A stretch of 64,000 bases of DNA from assembly GCA_021613335.1 (NCBI GenBank), contig JAJTWR010000236.1:908501-972500 (forward strand), read 5' to 3'. Both the position numbers and the translations under genes were made by a program. The notes under the pieces are model-generated. The model did no database searches. It saw nothing but the letters and a program-made list of their open reading frames with translations, and was not told the origin of the DNA. Below, one piece after another: positions 35,096 to 46,227 of this stretch. This DNA comes from Whitmania pigra (Eukaryota; Annelida; Clitellata; Hirudinida; Haemopidae). The first letter of the stretch is position 1. Each line of letters starts with the position of its first letter.

Positions 35096-36815
35096 TGTGT
35101 AACAATTTATTTCCAAGTAAATTTACATAAGCTTATTTATAAACACTCCCGAGCAGTTGGAAGCTTCGAGAAGCAAGACCACCACAGCGACCACGAACCG
35201 CATGTTCCGCCGGTCGAGTCACCTTCAACTCTCGTCAACTTCAGAGGGGGCGGAGTCATCGGCGATTCTAAAAATACAATCTCCTCCTCCATCATGTCCT
35301 CCATTTCTATGGGTCAGTTGAATGACCAATCGTAGCTTGAGTTTGTGATGATGTGATTAAAAATATTTGTTTGTTTGTTTGTTTCAGCTGCAGAGAACCA
35401 CAAAATGAAACACCACGTAAGCATGTATTTCGCATCGTTAAATTGCCAGGCTTTTTGTGTGCAATTGTGTTTATATGTAAAGGTGGCCCACCATGCAATG
35501 CTTAATTAATTATTAACTATTACTAAGTATTAGTAATGTTGGATCTCATTAACATTTATGCATTCACTATTTACAACCATAGCATCGTCGTTTTCAGAGC
35601 GGGAAGACGAGACCGTTTGGGATCCACTTGACCCCCCTCTCCTTCATCCCGAGGGCCACGGTGCAGAATTACATCGGCCATCTTAACTTCATCATCATCA
35701 GGGAATCCACATCTGTCAGAGAGGTTGTTAAGATATTTTATGGTAATGAGACTTGCTGCATGAGAAAGCAAAACATGCTGAGCTATTATTATTTGTCTGA
35801 CTTGACTATTTTAAGCTAATCGGCTGATTTGTATTTGACATAATTGATATTTTTGATGATTTGGAGCAACATTTTGCTTGGAGTTACAAGCTGTAATTAA
35901 ATGTAGAAATAGTCTTAGAAGTGATGTCAGAAGCAATTGGGTATTTTTGATGCTGATGCTTATGGTATTATATAAATTAACTTATTATTAAATATTAGCA
36001 GCCCACTTTGTTGAGCGTTGCTTAAGCATAACTTACTAACATAAAATTAATTTTCAAAATTAATAGCACAGAATTTAATTTAATTCCTAGCATAATTTAT
36101 TAACATCAGCATAAAATTAATTATTAAGGAGGGTGGACCCAGTAGCTTCATGCACAATTTCCTGGCAGAGGTCATGGCCATTTGCAGGTCGCATGTCAAC
36201 TCCCTCGGTGGAAATGCACTGCTCTCGTTCAAAATAATGGAGTGCACCCTGCACAACAACGTGCACAAAAACCAGGTTAATATAATTTATTAATCTATTC
36301 GACCTGGTTAATTCAATCTGATTAATTTGGTTGATTAATTAATTAATTTATTGAACCTGATTAGTTTATTTATTCAATTAAGTTAATTAATTTCTTCAAT
36401 CATTCAACCGGGTTGATTATTTTATATACTTGTTCAATCATTATATGGCATTCACGTTGGCCGAATGGGTTACGTGCCTGCTTACGTCAATAACGGCAAC
36501 AGTCGTAATGTGTCGTGTTCGAAACCCAACCTGCACTGCCGCCAGTGCCTTGGGAAGGAGCGCTATATAAATGGTTACAAGAAGCGCCTCTGACGCTATG
36601 CATATGGCATCACATAATTGGATGTACAATTATCCCTTCCTATCATTGACTCGTAATCAGTTAGATTTTATAATTAATATTTGTTTGTTCAGAGCCAATG
36701 TCTGGTGAATGTTTGCGGTGATGCGGTCAGCGTCCTCCACGACCCAGATTCCATCACGGCCTCTCACATCTCCCTTGAGCCAAAAGCAGCCAATCAAGAA
36801 ACAGGTCAGGCCTGA
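28327..36815 (+). CDS. C2CD5: C2CD5 (CDP138) C2-domain protein, complete
   Basis: Twenty-six exons join in phase to 3,246 bp (1,081 residues): 28327-28416, 28663-28749, 29052-29092, 29259-29389, 29548-29643, 29723-29878, 30032-30092, 30179-30277, 30571-30868, 31059-31167, 31350-31806, 31885-31980, 32097-32244, 32443-32571, 32759-32821, 33035-33127, 33438-33536, 33712-33837, 34157-34237, 34307-34396, 34678-34792, 35157-35312, 35388-35416, 35598-35723, 36129-36275 and 36693-36815. The N-terminal C2 domain (1-115) begins MPGKLKVRVVSARNLPVMDR and continues DAFVEVKFGN. Later blocks GLKVLEMGGNAVLG, EYPFFTMRSYPRGH, a Cys-rich segment (CSLCHIPYHE), LPFVEYELHKQL and TPLSFIPRATVQNYIG match vertebrate C2CD5 in order. 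In mammals it is an Akt2 substrate needed for insulin-driven GLUT4 vesicle fusion. Exon 11 has a lineage-specific Ser/Asp/Glu-rich insert. Exons 21 and 22 are the least conserved. Confidence 0.95.
29497..29537. repeat. ATT microsatellite in C2CD5 intron
   Basis: TTA run of about 13 units in intron 4, ending about 10 bp before the exon 5 acceptor. Confidence 0.85.
35042..35095. repeat. AAC/AAT microsatellite in C2CD5 intron
   Basis: CAA then TAA trinucleotide run in intron 21. Confidence 0.85.
36446..36620 (+). mobile_element. tRNA-derived SINE, copy 2
   Basis: Best-preserved copy: A-box-like TTGGCCGAATGGGTTACGTG, B box GTGTTCGAAACCC about 60 bp later, then a body with two GCGCTATATAAATG-like blocks. 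Lies in the last intron of C2CD5. Confidence 0.85.
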
Positions 36816-38026
36816 GAAGGGCGGGGCCAAAATTCTTAGACGTCAATAACGACTTTTGTTTACAATGGTGTAGTAATTAAGTGATATGCCTATTGATCAG
36901 AGGGAACAATCACAGAAAGGAGATCCAACCAATTGTGAGCTTAATAATTGACGGACATTTGATGAAAGGCTTCGTTAAGCATTGTATCTGTGACTCATCA
37001 GTTATATTTTTAAATGCTTAAGTCTCAGTCGACGAAAACTAGATTTTAGATTGTGTAATCCGTTTATTTTGCTTCGGAAGAGTTCTGAAAATGTAAAAGA
37101 ACATGAAGAGTTAAACGATTTCACGTGTATAATACGAGGACTTGACCAATGAATTATTTTGGAAATAAAGTATTTTTAGGGATTTGAGTCGGTTAGTCAG
37201 TCCAAAAGTGACAGTAAAAACATTTCGACTAAAAATTATGAAAAGGCATCGTAACCTTTGACTAGAAAAGCATCGTAAGGAACAAGAACTTTTGAAGTTG
37301 TTTTGAATATCATGATCATAACGAGCAAACAAAAAGTGACTGATCAACATCCAACATTTTGAATAATTTATGTCTCATTTGAATAAGTTAATACATAATA
37401 CGTGACCGCCACAAAACCTGACTAAGATCTGCCTAAGTCTATCTATTATGAATAAAGTCACAATAAACAAACAAAACAAGAAATCTCTTTGAGACAAACA
37501 GTATGTAAGATGTATTACTCAGTATGTAATGAGGTCACATCAATCCTTTTTATTGGCTGAGCTTGGTTTTGTGTTAATAAGACCAGACAAGGCTTGACCA
37601 ATCCCAGGGCTCTGGAATGCTTGAAGGGAGGAGTCAGAGACACTGTAGCCAATCGAGATGCAGAGTTGTTTTGACATTGTCTATTACCAAAGAAGTGAAA
37701 AGTGACTATCTATCAACAGCCAAGCCTCTGAGAAAAGGTTCAAAGGGCGACAGACAGACGTTTGAGGTCATTAAGTCATTTAGCGGACACAATTTAAGCT
37801 ACCTCAGCAGGACCGCCTAGGCTGCTAATTAAATATTTTTTATAATTAAACGTCTAATCCACATCGACATGAATCTCAATCGAATGCATGCACGCATCTT
37901 TATCGAGAACGCAGAACTCGAGAACTGGTGGAAGTTTGATATCAAACTTATTAGAGAAAGAAGGAACACGAATCACGGACAGCAGAACGAGATGAGATCG
38001 TCAGATCATCGCCTAGGGGGAGTCCA
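36816..38026. other. Convergent intergenic/3'UTR region
   Basis: Space between the tail-to-tail C2CD5 (+) and OTULIN-like (-) genes. Candidate poly(A) signals: AATAAA on plus at 37451-37456 and on minus at 37549-37554. If used, the two 3' UTRs would cross or end within about 100 bp of each other. No coding exon seen. Confidence 0.5.
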
Positions 38027-41000
38027 TTATTGCAAAACTAGGAGGAAGGCATTGTCAGCTTCTTCCACCAAGACGACCTTCTCGCAGTCGTCTGCTCCCT
38101 CATCAGGGTAGTGGGAGACAAAGTCCTCCGAGGAGTGCCCTAGAAACAGGGCCGGTCTGAGGACTTCCAACTTGATTTTGAGACAGTAGGCTAACAAGGA
38201 CAACTCAACCTGTTGATGAGAATAGTGTATGAAGTAATCTGAATTATTATTATTTTTTATCAGTTATATTATATTGCATCAGTCGACCTGACCTTATTAA
38301 GAGGTTGGGTGTCACCAATGACGTGCATCCTGCTCTTAAAGAATTGCTCCGGATTCCTGCTGGATTTTCCGGAAAAAATGGCCCAAGCCAGAGGTTTTGA
38401 TTGGGTGGGATTTGCACCGAAAGCCTTGTAAAGCTCGATGACTTCAACCATCATGACCATTTTGATGGCCTCCATGAGATGCAGGTCGATGATTGGGCAG
38501 CCATTAAATAGGGCGTCCAATAGGCTCTTGAGCTGATCCTCTTTTTGTGCCGGATCATGAACTTTGGAGTGAATTGCTTCTTGAGAGATGATCTAAAGTA
38601 ATAACAGTCAACAATTTTGAACAATGATGTTGCTTAGTTAAGCTTTATTTTAATAAATTAGAAGTCATTGTTAATAAATTATCAATACGTATTATCTCAA
38701 GCAGCCTCAAAGCCAAATATAATGTCAATCTCATGATGTATCTCTTCATTAGGCGTGCAGATTGACCAAATGGGTTACATGCCTGCATAAGGCAGTAATG
38801 GCAACAGTTGTAATGTGTTGCGTTCGAAACCCAGCCTGCACTGCCACCAGCGCCCTTGGAAAGAAGTGAATATAAATGGTTACAAGAAGCACCTCTGACA
38901 CTATGCATATGGTGCCATATAAATGTAGTTTTGTACAATTACAACAACTGCAATAACAACAATGCATCACAATTTGATTGTGTAATTGGATATTCAAATG
39001 GCACCAAAAAATTGATCTGAACACTTTTTGAAAAATTGAAACTCTTACTTATTAATATCCAAAATCTTAGTCTCCTATAAGAGATGTTTTCAAAAAGGCA
39101 TGATAATCAATGCACCCTTTGATAATTTTTACATTATTTATTTCATGTTTTCATCAAGATACCTCTCTTTTTAGTCTCCTTACTTTGCAATAAATACAAG
39201 TGTTGAACGTTTAGGTGCGCCCGCATGGCCTAATGGTTAAGGCCGTGCCTCTCCAGATGGGCAGCTCGGACTCGAACCCCCTTGCGGGCGCACCATCCTA
39301 ATCATCTAGGTATGCAACGGAAGTCAATAAAACAATTTCAGGTGCTGAACCAGGTAAACAAACACATTTTGATTTAATTTTTGAAACCCTTTGGAAGTGG
39401 ATTAAATGTAATTGAAGGTGATTGGAAATGAATTTGCAACTGAATATCTAAATGAATGTCCAACTGAATGTGCAACTGAACATGTCAATGAATGTGCAAC
39501 TGAATATGTAAATGAATGTGCAACTGAATATGTAAATGAATGTGCAACTGAATATGTAAATAAATGTGCAACTAAATATGTAAATGAACGTGCAACTGAA
39601 TATGTCAATGAATGTGCAACTGAATATGTAAATGAATGTGCAACTGACCACGTTAAGAAGCAGATCAAAACAGCTCCTGACAACTTCCATCTCGGAGCCC
39701 TTGTTGAAAGGAAGTCGATTCGAGAAACATGTTCCCTTGAGGTAGTCGTTGCCAGTTGCTTCGAACACTTGCAAATACTTGGTGACAAAAATAACTTAGT
39801 TAAGTAAATTAATATTTCTAAAATATTGTACAAATATTTTTATAATTTCTTTCATTTTCGTACAAGTTAATAGTTTTATTTAATTTTAACAATTTTTGCA
39901 CAGCCGAACAATTTTTGTAATATTTAAAATCCTTGGACGACTTGTACACATTGAGGTTGTTGTTGTTATTGTTGTAATAATTAATGTACACCTTGTTGTG
40001 GTTGTCGACAAACTCTCGACTGAATTCCCCCAATTTGTTGGACACAATGGCCTGGCAGAGGGTGGCTCGAATGGAGCAGAAGTTGTCCCTCCTCACCGAG
40101 CAGACGTTTCGTGCCCCGATCAGCTGACTGATGTGTTCGTAGCCCTGCGACGATAGATGGGTTTGTTGATTTAATTTAATTTATTTTTGTAAAATTTTCG
40201 CAATGGTGTTGAAATGTGAAGAATGACAAAAAATTTATTAAAATATTGAAACAATTTTGAAATCATTACTATGACTATTATTATTATTGTAGTTGTTGTT
40301 ATTATTATTATTGTTATTATTATTAACAAATCAATTTCACGAATCCAAACCACCTGGCAAATATGGGACTCCGTGTTGGCGCAGAACTTCTTGCCAGCAT
40401 ACTCCGATATTTCCACCGGCTCCTCGAGGTTGCTGACCACCCAGAGTGGAAAAGAACTGCACAATTTCTTTACGGTGCTCAGAAATGCCTTCGTGTGATT
40501 CGAAGGGTTGACGGGGGTACTGACGGCCCTGCCGGTACATTTCTTCAAAGGGGCACCGGACGAACCGAAACCGACGACGGCCTCGCCAATCTTTTCCATG
40601 AATTTCCTAATCGTGGCGACGTCCAGGTTCGCAGACGCCCTGTCGGGGCTGTCCATGCAGGTGGCAAGAAAGTTCGAAGTCTGCGGGGAGAGCGGTCCAT
40701 CCCGGGATGAGAGGAAAAGCAGTTCGCTGATGAGATTGAGATTGATGTTGTTGTTGACCAGGTTCAATCGGTTGTCCCTCGATGCCAAGTAGTCGACGTA
40801 GTTGGTGTCTTCGTTCCCCTCTAACATCCACGGACTTGCAAAGTTTGCTGCCAGTGATCTTTCCGGAGTTTTGTAGATCGAATTCTGTTCGCCGAAACTG
40901 GTTAGCGACCGAGGTCTGATGACAAACTGCACGGGAGACATCGCATCCTTTGCTAAGAAAGACTGAAATGATTCAATGATCAGAATGACTTTTCTGAAAT

Positions 41001-42520
41001 TAGATGACCGACAACGAGATTAACTTTCGTACCAATTTCTTGTTGCCGTGTTTCACGTTGTCGCTCGAAGGCGAGATGATGTCGTCGTCGATGTACAAGT
41101 CATCCGTTGCGTCAAGTCTCGTCTTCTTCGTTTTACTGCTCGTCGAACCATTTACTCCCTTCGTCTCAGGGTCTTTTGATTTTATCACAAATGTCTTGTT
41201 GTAGCAATTCCTGGGCGACGATTCTGAGCACTCTTCGAGTACTTGTTCGCAAGAAATGGAGCTGCACGAGGTGTCGGAGAGCTTCACCAGCCCTTCGCCG
41301 AAGCTGCCGTCGCTCGAAAGTCGTTCGAGTTCGGAGCAGACGTTCGAGACGAAGGAGCCTCGGAATTCCGAGCCGCAGTTCCACGTGCGGTCGGCCCTTT
41401 CGACGAGAGCCACCACTCCATCTTCGCTTCGGTCGGAGCCCAGGATGTCGCACGACTTGGTTCTGTTGTCCTTCGTCAAGGAGTTTTGTAGGTCGAGTCG
41501 CCGAAGAAATCGACTCCTGTTTTTGATGGCCTTCTTCTGGTTCGACTCCTTGCTTTTGTCCTTCTTCGCTGTCAACGCTTCCTCCGCTCCGAGCGTGTAC
41601 CTGCGTGCCACGGTCTCCTTTGGGTCTTCTCGCTTCTGCAGGCTTTCCATCTGAGTGGAATTGTTGAATTTTTAGGAATTTATATTTAATTAATATTTAT
41701 TTTCTCTAAACAAATTAAAGATGCCAAAATCATTCAAGTACATTCAAGTGAAAATAAAAAGATGGGTATTTTTATGTACAATGCACCTCGTAGTTCAAGT
41801 CGTCGACATCGTTGTAAAGAAGATCGAGTTGTGATTGCAACTGTTCCATCTCGTTCAACGTCCCGGACAGAACGATGTCTTTGGCCGTCTCGAACATTTC
41901 ACTGCTGGGCTGACTGAGACTGACTCCCGTTCTGTCGCTGTCCGAACCGCTGAAGGATGCTTTGGATCCTCTTTGACTCGTTCCTCGAGTCCTGCTCTCC
42001 GAGTTCAACTCGCCGAGATCCAAAACGTCCCCATCGACCCCGAAGTCGTAGGGCGTGCTCTGCGTGCGACGGCGCGCGACGACGGAATCGCATCGAAGAC
42101 GGTATCGGGAGGAAGGGTGCTCGTCCGCGGTTTCCGGTTCGACGGGAGTGACGACGAACCTGTTTCCCTGATGGTCGTCCAAGAAATTGAATTCCTTATT
42201 TGCAGCATTTTTAACCGTAAAAGTTGTCGAGCGGGTTCCAAGGTGGTCGTCCTTGAAACGGGAGTCATTTCCGAGCCCGGGCCTACGGCAGGTTTTGTCA
42301 GAGGTGCCCCCGAAATCGAGTCCATTATCTGCCTCCGAATCTGTGCTCGGAGTGGCTTGCTTGGTCCTTGCGACTTTTCTCCTTCTGGGGTGTCTTTCTG
42401 GGTTTTGGAGATGTTCTGCATGAATGAACGTCAATTGAATGATTCGAAAGAATTTCAGGAAACAAGCAATTTCAGTTGAGGCTGATGTTTTAGATAATGA
42501 CAAACTACATATAACTATAA

Positions 42521-42554
<34 letters not shown>

Positions 42555-42562
42555 GGTGGTGG

Positions 42563-42654
<92 letters not shown>

Positions 42655-44238
42655 GCAATGACTATAATAAAGATAAAGATAACAGAGGAATTTTATGAAT
42701 CTAACTCCTATTGGCTTCCAGTCTAGCATCAACATCATGGCTGCTGTTATCACCGACAGAACTGCTTCCAGTGACTTTTATTTTATCTGCCTGAGTTAGA
42801 AATAAATATCTTTATAAATATCATCATCACCACCACCATCATCATCGCAATCTCTGCACCTAATGAAAGGTGATAAAATAAGCAATTTCGCCAAGAACTG
42901 CCAGTTTCGTAAAGTATGGGTTCTCGAGTGATGATGATTGTGATGATGATGACGATGATAATGACATCCTGAAGCACAATATGTACTAAGTTACCATTCA
43001 GTACTACAGTTTAACTAATTTCACCATTAATCACTAAAACCATAATGTTGGATAAATTGTATGATCAATCTCATCTTTAGATGCACTACAGGAGCTAGAA
43101 CATCACCAATTGAATTACATTAACAGTTATTAACAGACATGACAAATCAAAAGAGTTAAATGATAAAAAGAAATATTCAAAAAATTAAAGCATCAATAAT
43201 TATTAGGAAAACACATCAATTAATCATGCATCATTGAAGTCAGCCCTCTATTAAGGATAATTCATGGTAATTCATCAGAGATTCTTTGACTTCATTTTGA
43301 TTCACTAGAGATTCATGTTAATTCACTGGGGATTCATCTTAATTCACTGGGGATTAATCATTCACAAACAACAATTCCCGAACAACAAGGCCATTAAAAA
43401 TATAAAAATAACACCCAATCTGCTGGATTATGATCATCTAGTAGTTGTAAATCTAGTTTCATCCCTTCGTGTAATTAAATTATCACGGTGATTAATATTT
43501 TTAACCGTTTATTGGCTCGATCGTAAATAATACTCGCACTAAAAGCTTGCTCCAAATATTTAACTGTCATCGTAAAGGCTCACAATAACCATGGACATGT
43601 TACTATCGTTATGGATGTTGTTATTTTTGTTATTATTATACTATTATTATTACAATAACCATAACCAATATTAACTTTATAAAACATTATTAGTCATTAT
43701 AATTAATTAATTCGAATGAAATAATAGATTTTACTTACAAATCACTAACAGCAATAAATATGATTACGATTATTATGATTATGATTATGATGATGATGAT
43801 GATGATGATTATTATTATTATTAAATAACAATTATTATAACTACATCACACATTCTTGTTTCCTACCTTAGTTGCCTTCTGATTGTTGTTGTTGTTGTTT
43901 ACAATTGAAGAGAGAGAGTTGGCTCTGATTGGGAAGGCCTGCTTGTAGATCTTGTAGACGATGTAACTGCTGATGCCCAGTCCTAAGCCAACGAGGCAGA
44001 CGAAACTCGAGATTTTTACTGGAAGACAATGTTACATGTAAAGTTAAGAGATGTAATGTTGTAACCGTATTGAAATGCAAGAAATATAAAGTAATGATGT
44101 AACTGTAATGTAATGGATGAAATATAATGTAATGTTGTAATTGTATTGCAATGTGAGAAATGTAATATAATGTAATGTTGTAACTGTATTGTAATTACAA
44201 TAACATTGTTATAGTAAATGTAACAACAGTCATTGCCG

Positions 44239-44290
<52 letters not shown>

Positions 44291-46227
44291 TCATCATCAT
44301 CATTACTCATCTCTGCTTAGTCATTGTCCATCACTCATGCAAGCACTCTATCTCAGATGCACATTCATTTTGCACCTCATCTGGGCCACGATCTCCTCGC
44401 CTGGAAAAACAATTTCCGTGGATATTTCAACTTCGAGAGATATTATATGTACGACATAACGTGCACGACATGATGTGTTTGTACGACACTATCTTCATGA
44501 CGTAACATGCATGACATCAACATGACATCGTGTTCCATAGTTGAACCACTTTCCACACAGTTACTAAGGTGGTTGAGTCACGAACAAAAAACATTCCACC
44601 AATATCTATCTACGAAGATGACCAACTTACTTATTCGTTATTAATTTTATTCTTCATTATTAATTATTAGATTAAATACTTAAGTAATTTCATAATCATT
44701 TAATTTATTAATATTTACTGATATTTACATTAATATTTACACTGATCCTGATTGATAAAATTGTTTACCAAACACCAACAGCCTATAATCAGCATCCTAG
44801 TGCGTGTTTGGACAACAACATTAAGTACATCTTAGTCACAGGAGCCTGAGTAATGTATTTCCGATAATGATCAGATAATCATAATTAGTCGTTATGCATT
44901 CGCTAAGTGTTTTATTGGCCATTCGTTTACTAATTATGGAGATTATTGCAATATTTATTATCATCATTATTTATCATTACCCTTGCTACATTTATCATTA
45001 TTATTACTATTTTTGTCATTGTTGTTGAGCTGAATGAGCATTCATTACCAATTATCAATTACCAGAAACAAAGAAGAATACACTAGAAAATATTAATTTA
45101 TTATTCAGACATTATACTATTATTGTAAATTATTATAAAACTGTTAGATTTAAGAACTGATTCTTAAATGATGTGCGACCTCATCACAACCTAATCACAA
45201 TTTTTAAATTTTGCTTTTTATGTTGATGATCAGACGCTCTCAATGTTTTTACCATCAATGTCATTCGCCCAAGTATTTGCTTTCTCATTAGAATATCAAT
45301 GAATTCAAAAACAACATTCCTGCCACATTCAGTAAAAAAATTAAACATTCAAACAAAAAATAAGGTTCCTCACTTGTTCCTGCATCAAACCAAACATGGA
45401 TGGGACTGATGCTGACTGGGGGTTTAGTTCCATATTTTAAGCTCAGAGTAAAAAGGTGTGGAACACCACTTTTATGACTAGAAACTGAACTGGTTAAATC
45501 ATATTTAATTCCTTTGGCGGCCGAAGAGATCAAAAGATTGTAGATGGAACTAGGATTATCCAAAGTCATATCCAAGAAATAAAATCAGTTGATCCTTTGA
45601 GACTACATTTCAAATAAAAAATAACCTTCCAGTTGTATATAATCTCCCCCTTTTTAATCGATTTCACGTTTGACACACTAAAAAATCGTTATTCTCCCTT
45701 TGACCGACAAAATGTACTTTTGGCCAAAAACCTGGCCTTGTTTACCGTCCTGGTCAGTCAGCTGCATATCATAGAACAACCAGCAAGCACTTGCAATTTT
45801 CAGATGCGTACTTGTTTTAATTTTGTAAATAAATATTTCTTCAAACTTTCTTACGAAGCCGAGATTAGCACGAAAGTGCACAACTTAAAGAAAGCTTTTA
45901 ATCGTTTGCTTCTATTTATAGCGAAAACAAACTGCTGATGAATATTCATGACAACAGCTGTGTGGATGCTGATGCTGAGTGAATGAACGGACGGTGGTCC
46001 GATAAATAGCAAAGCAATCGATAAAGGAAATCACTAAACCTGTCTCTGAGATCGGCCATGCATTTCTTCAGATCAATCATACATCGGTTACAAAAAAAAT
46101 AGCCATCCAATCTTCATTATTTTAAGGCAAAAATTGCATGAAATTATTTTAAAAAAACGCGATTGACTTTCTTACGTGTCAAATATGACTTGTCCAGGGT
46201 TATCTGCAGAAATGCTGCTTCCTTCAT
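38027..46227 (-). CDS. OTULIN-family (peptidase C65-like) membrane-anchored protein, catalytic His lost
   Basis: Ten exons: 46176-46227, 43867-44018, 42706-42790, 41787-42415, 41033-41650, 40354-40962, 39992-40144, 39652-39777, 38293-38592 and 38027-38209. They join in phase to 2,907 bp (968 residues). Exons 1-2 give a single N-terminal membrane segment (about 20-40, SFVCLVGLGLGISSYIVYKI). Residues 90-700 are polar, Ser-rich and probably disordered. The OTULIN-like fold starts at GYEHISQL (716), with the catalytic loop VRRDNFCSIRATLCQ (Cys 738), then EQFFKSRMHVIGD-type and LNKVELSLLAYC blocks to the C-terminus. OTULIN removes Met1-linked ubiquitin with a Cys-His-Asn triad. Here the last segment reads EEADNAFLLVLQ where OTULIN has the DRHYNIP motif, so His and Asn are absent. 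Vertebrate OTULINL is also membrane-anchored and inactive but lost the Cys instead. The first three exons are less certain. Confidence 0.85.
38751..38930 (+). mobile_element. tRNA-derived SINE, copy 3
   Basis: Shares the whole 175-bp body with the copies at 11.5, 36.4 and 54.5 kb, including B box GTTCGAAACCC. Lies in an intron of the OTULIN-like gene, antisense to it. Confidence 0.85.
39215..39294 (+). tRNA. tRNA-like sequence (tRNA pseudogene or SINE head)
   Basis: Eighty bases with a perfect 11-bp terminal stem (GTGCGCCCGCA and TGCGGGCGCAC), a D-arm-like hairpin with an A box (TGGCCTAATGGTTAAGG) and an anticodon-arm-like hairpin (TGCCT and GGGCA). The B-box region (GACTCGAACCC) is off-consensus and no clean T-arm forms, so it is unlikely to be a working tRNA; identity cannot be assigned. 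It lies in an intron of the OTULIN-like gene. Confidence 0.45.
39412..39652. repeat. 24-bp minisatellite in intron
   Basis: About nine copies of a 24-bp unit (core TGTGCAACTGAATATG) running up to the splice donor of the OTULIN-like exon 39652-39777. It yields stop-free 8-residue-period frames on both strands that are not genes. Confidence 0.9.
42516..42655. repeat. GAT/GGT microsatellite
   Basis: About 45 ATG/GTG trinucleotide units in an intron of the OTULIN-like gene, producing spurious poly-Met and poly-His frames. Confidence 0.95.
43735..43830. repeat. ATG/ATT microsatellite
   Basis: Short imperfect trinucleotide runs in the intron between exons 2 and 3 of the OTULIN-like gene. Confidence 0.7.
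44240..44305. repeat. ATC microsatellite
   Basis: About 20 ATC units in intron 1 of the OTULIN-like gene. Confidence 0.95.
45288..45575 (-). other. Unrecognised open frame inside intron 1 of the OTULIN-like gene
   Basis: A 95-codon minus-strand frame of ordinary amino-acid mix (for example YNLLISSAAKGIKYDLTSSV, HKSGVPHLFTLSLKYG). An acceptor-like CCTAG near 45,556 and a donor-like GTGAGG near 45,370 bracket a possible internal exon. A second frame at 45,678-45,881 (CWLFYDMQLTDQDGKQGQVF) lies just upstream on the same strand. I do not recognise either; they could be a nested gene, an extra exon or an old insertion. Confidence 0.3.

Noticed and set aside
39412..39807. Plus-strand 131-codon frame with repeated CATEYVNE units
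   Set aside because: Produced by the 24-bp intronic minisatellite running into the antisense of an OTULIN-like exon.
44376..44402. Possible extra exon of the OTULIN-like gene between exons 1 and 2
   Set aside because: It has splice-like ends but contains a stop in the phase needed to join exon 2.
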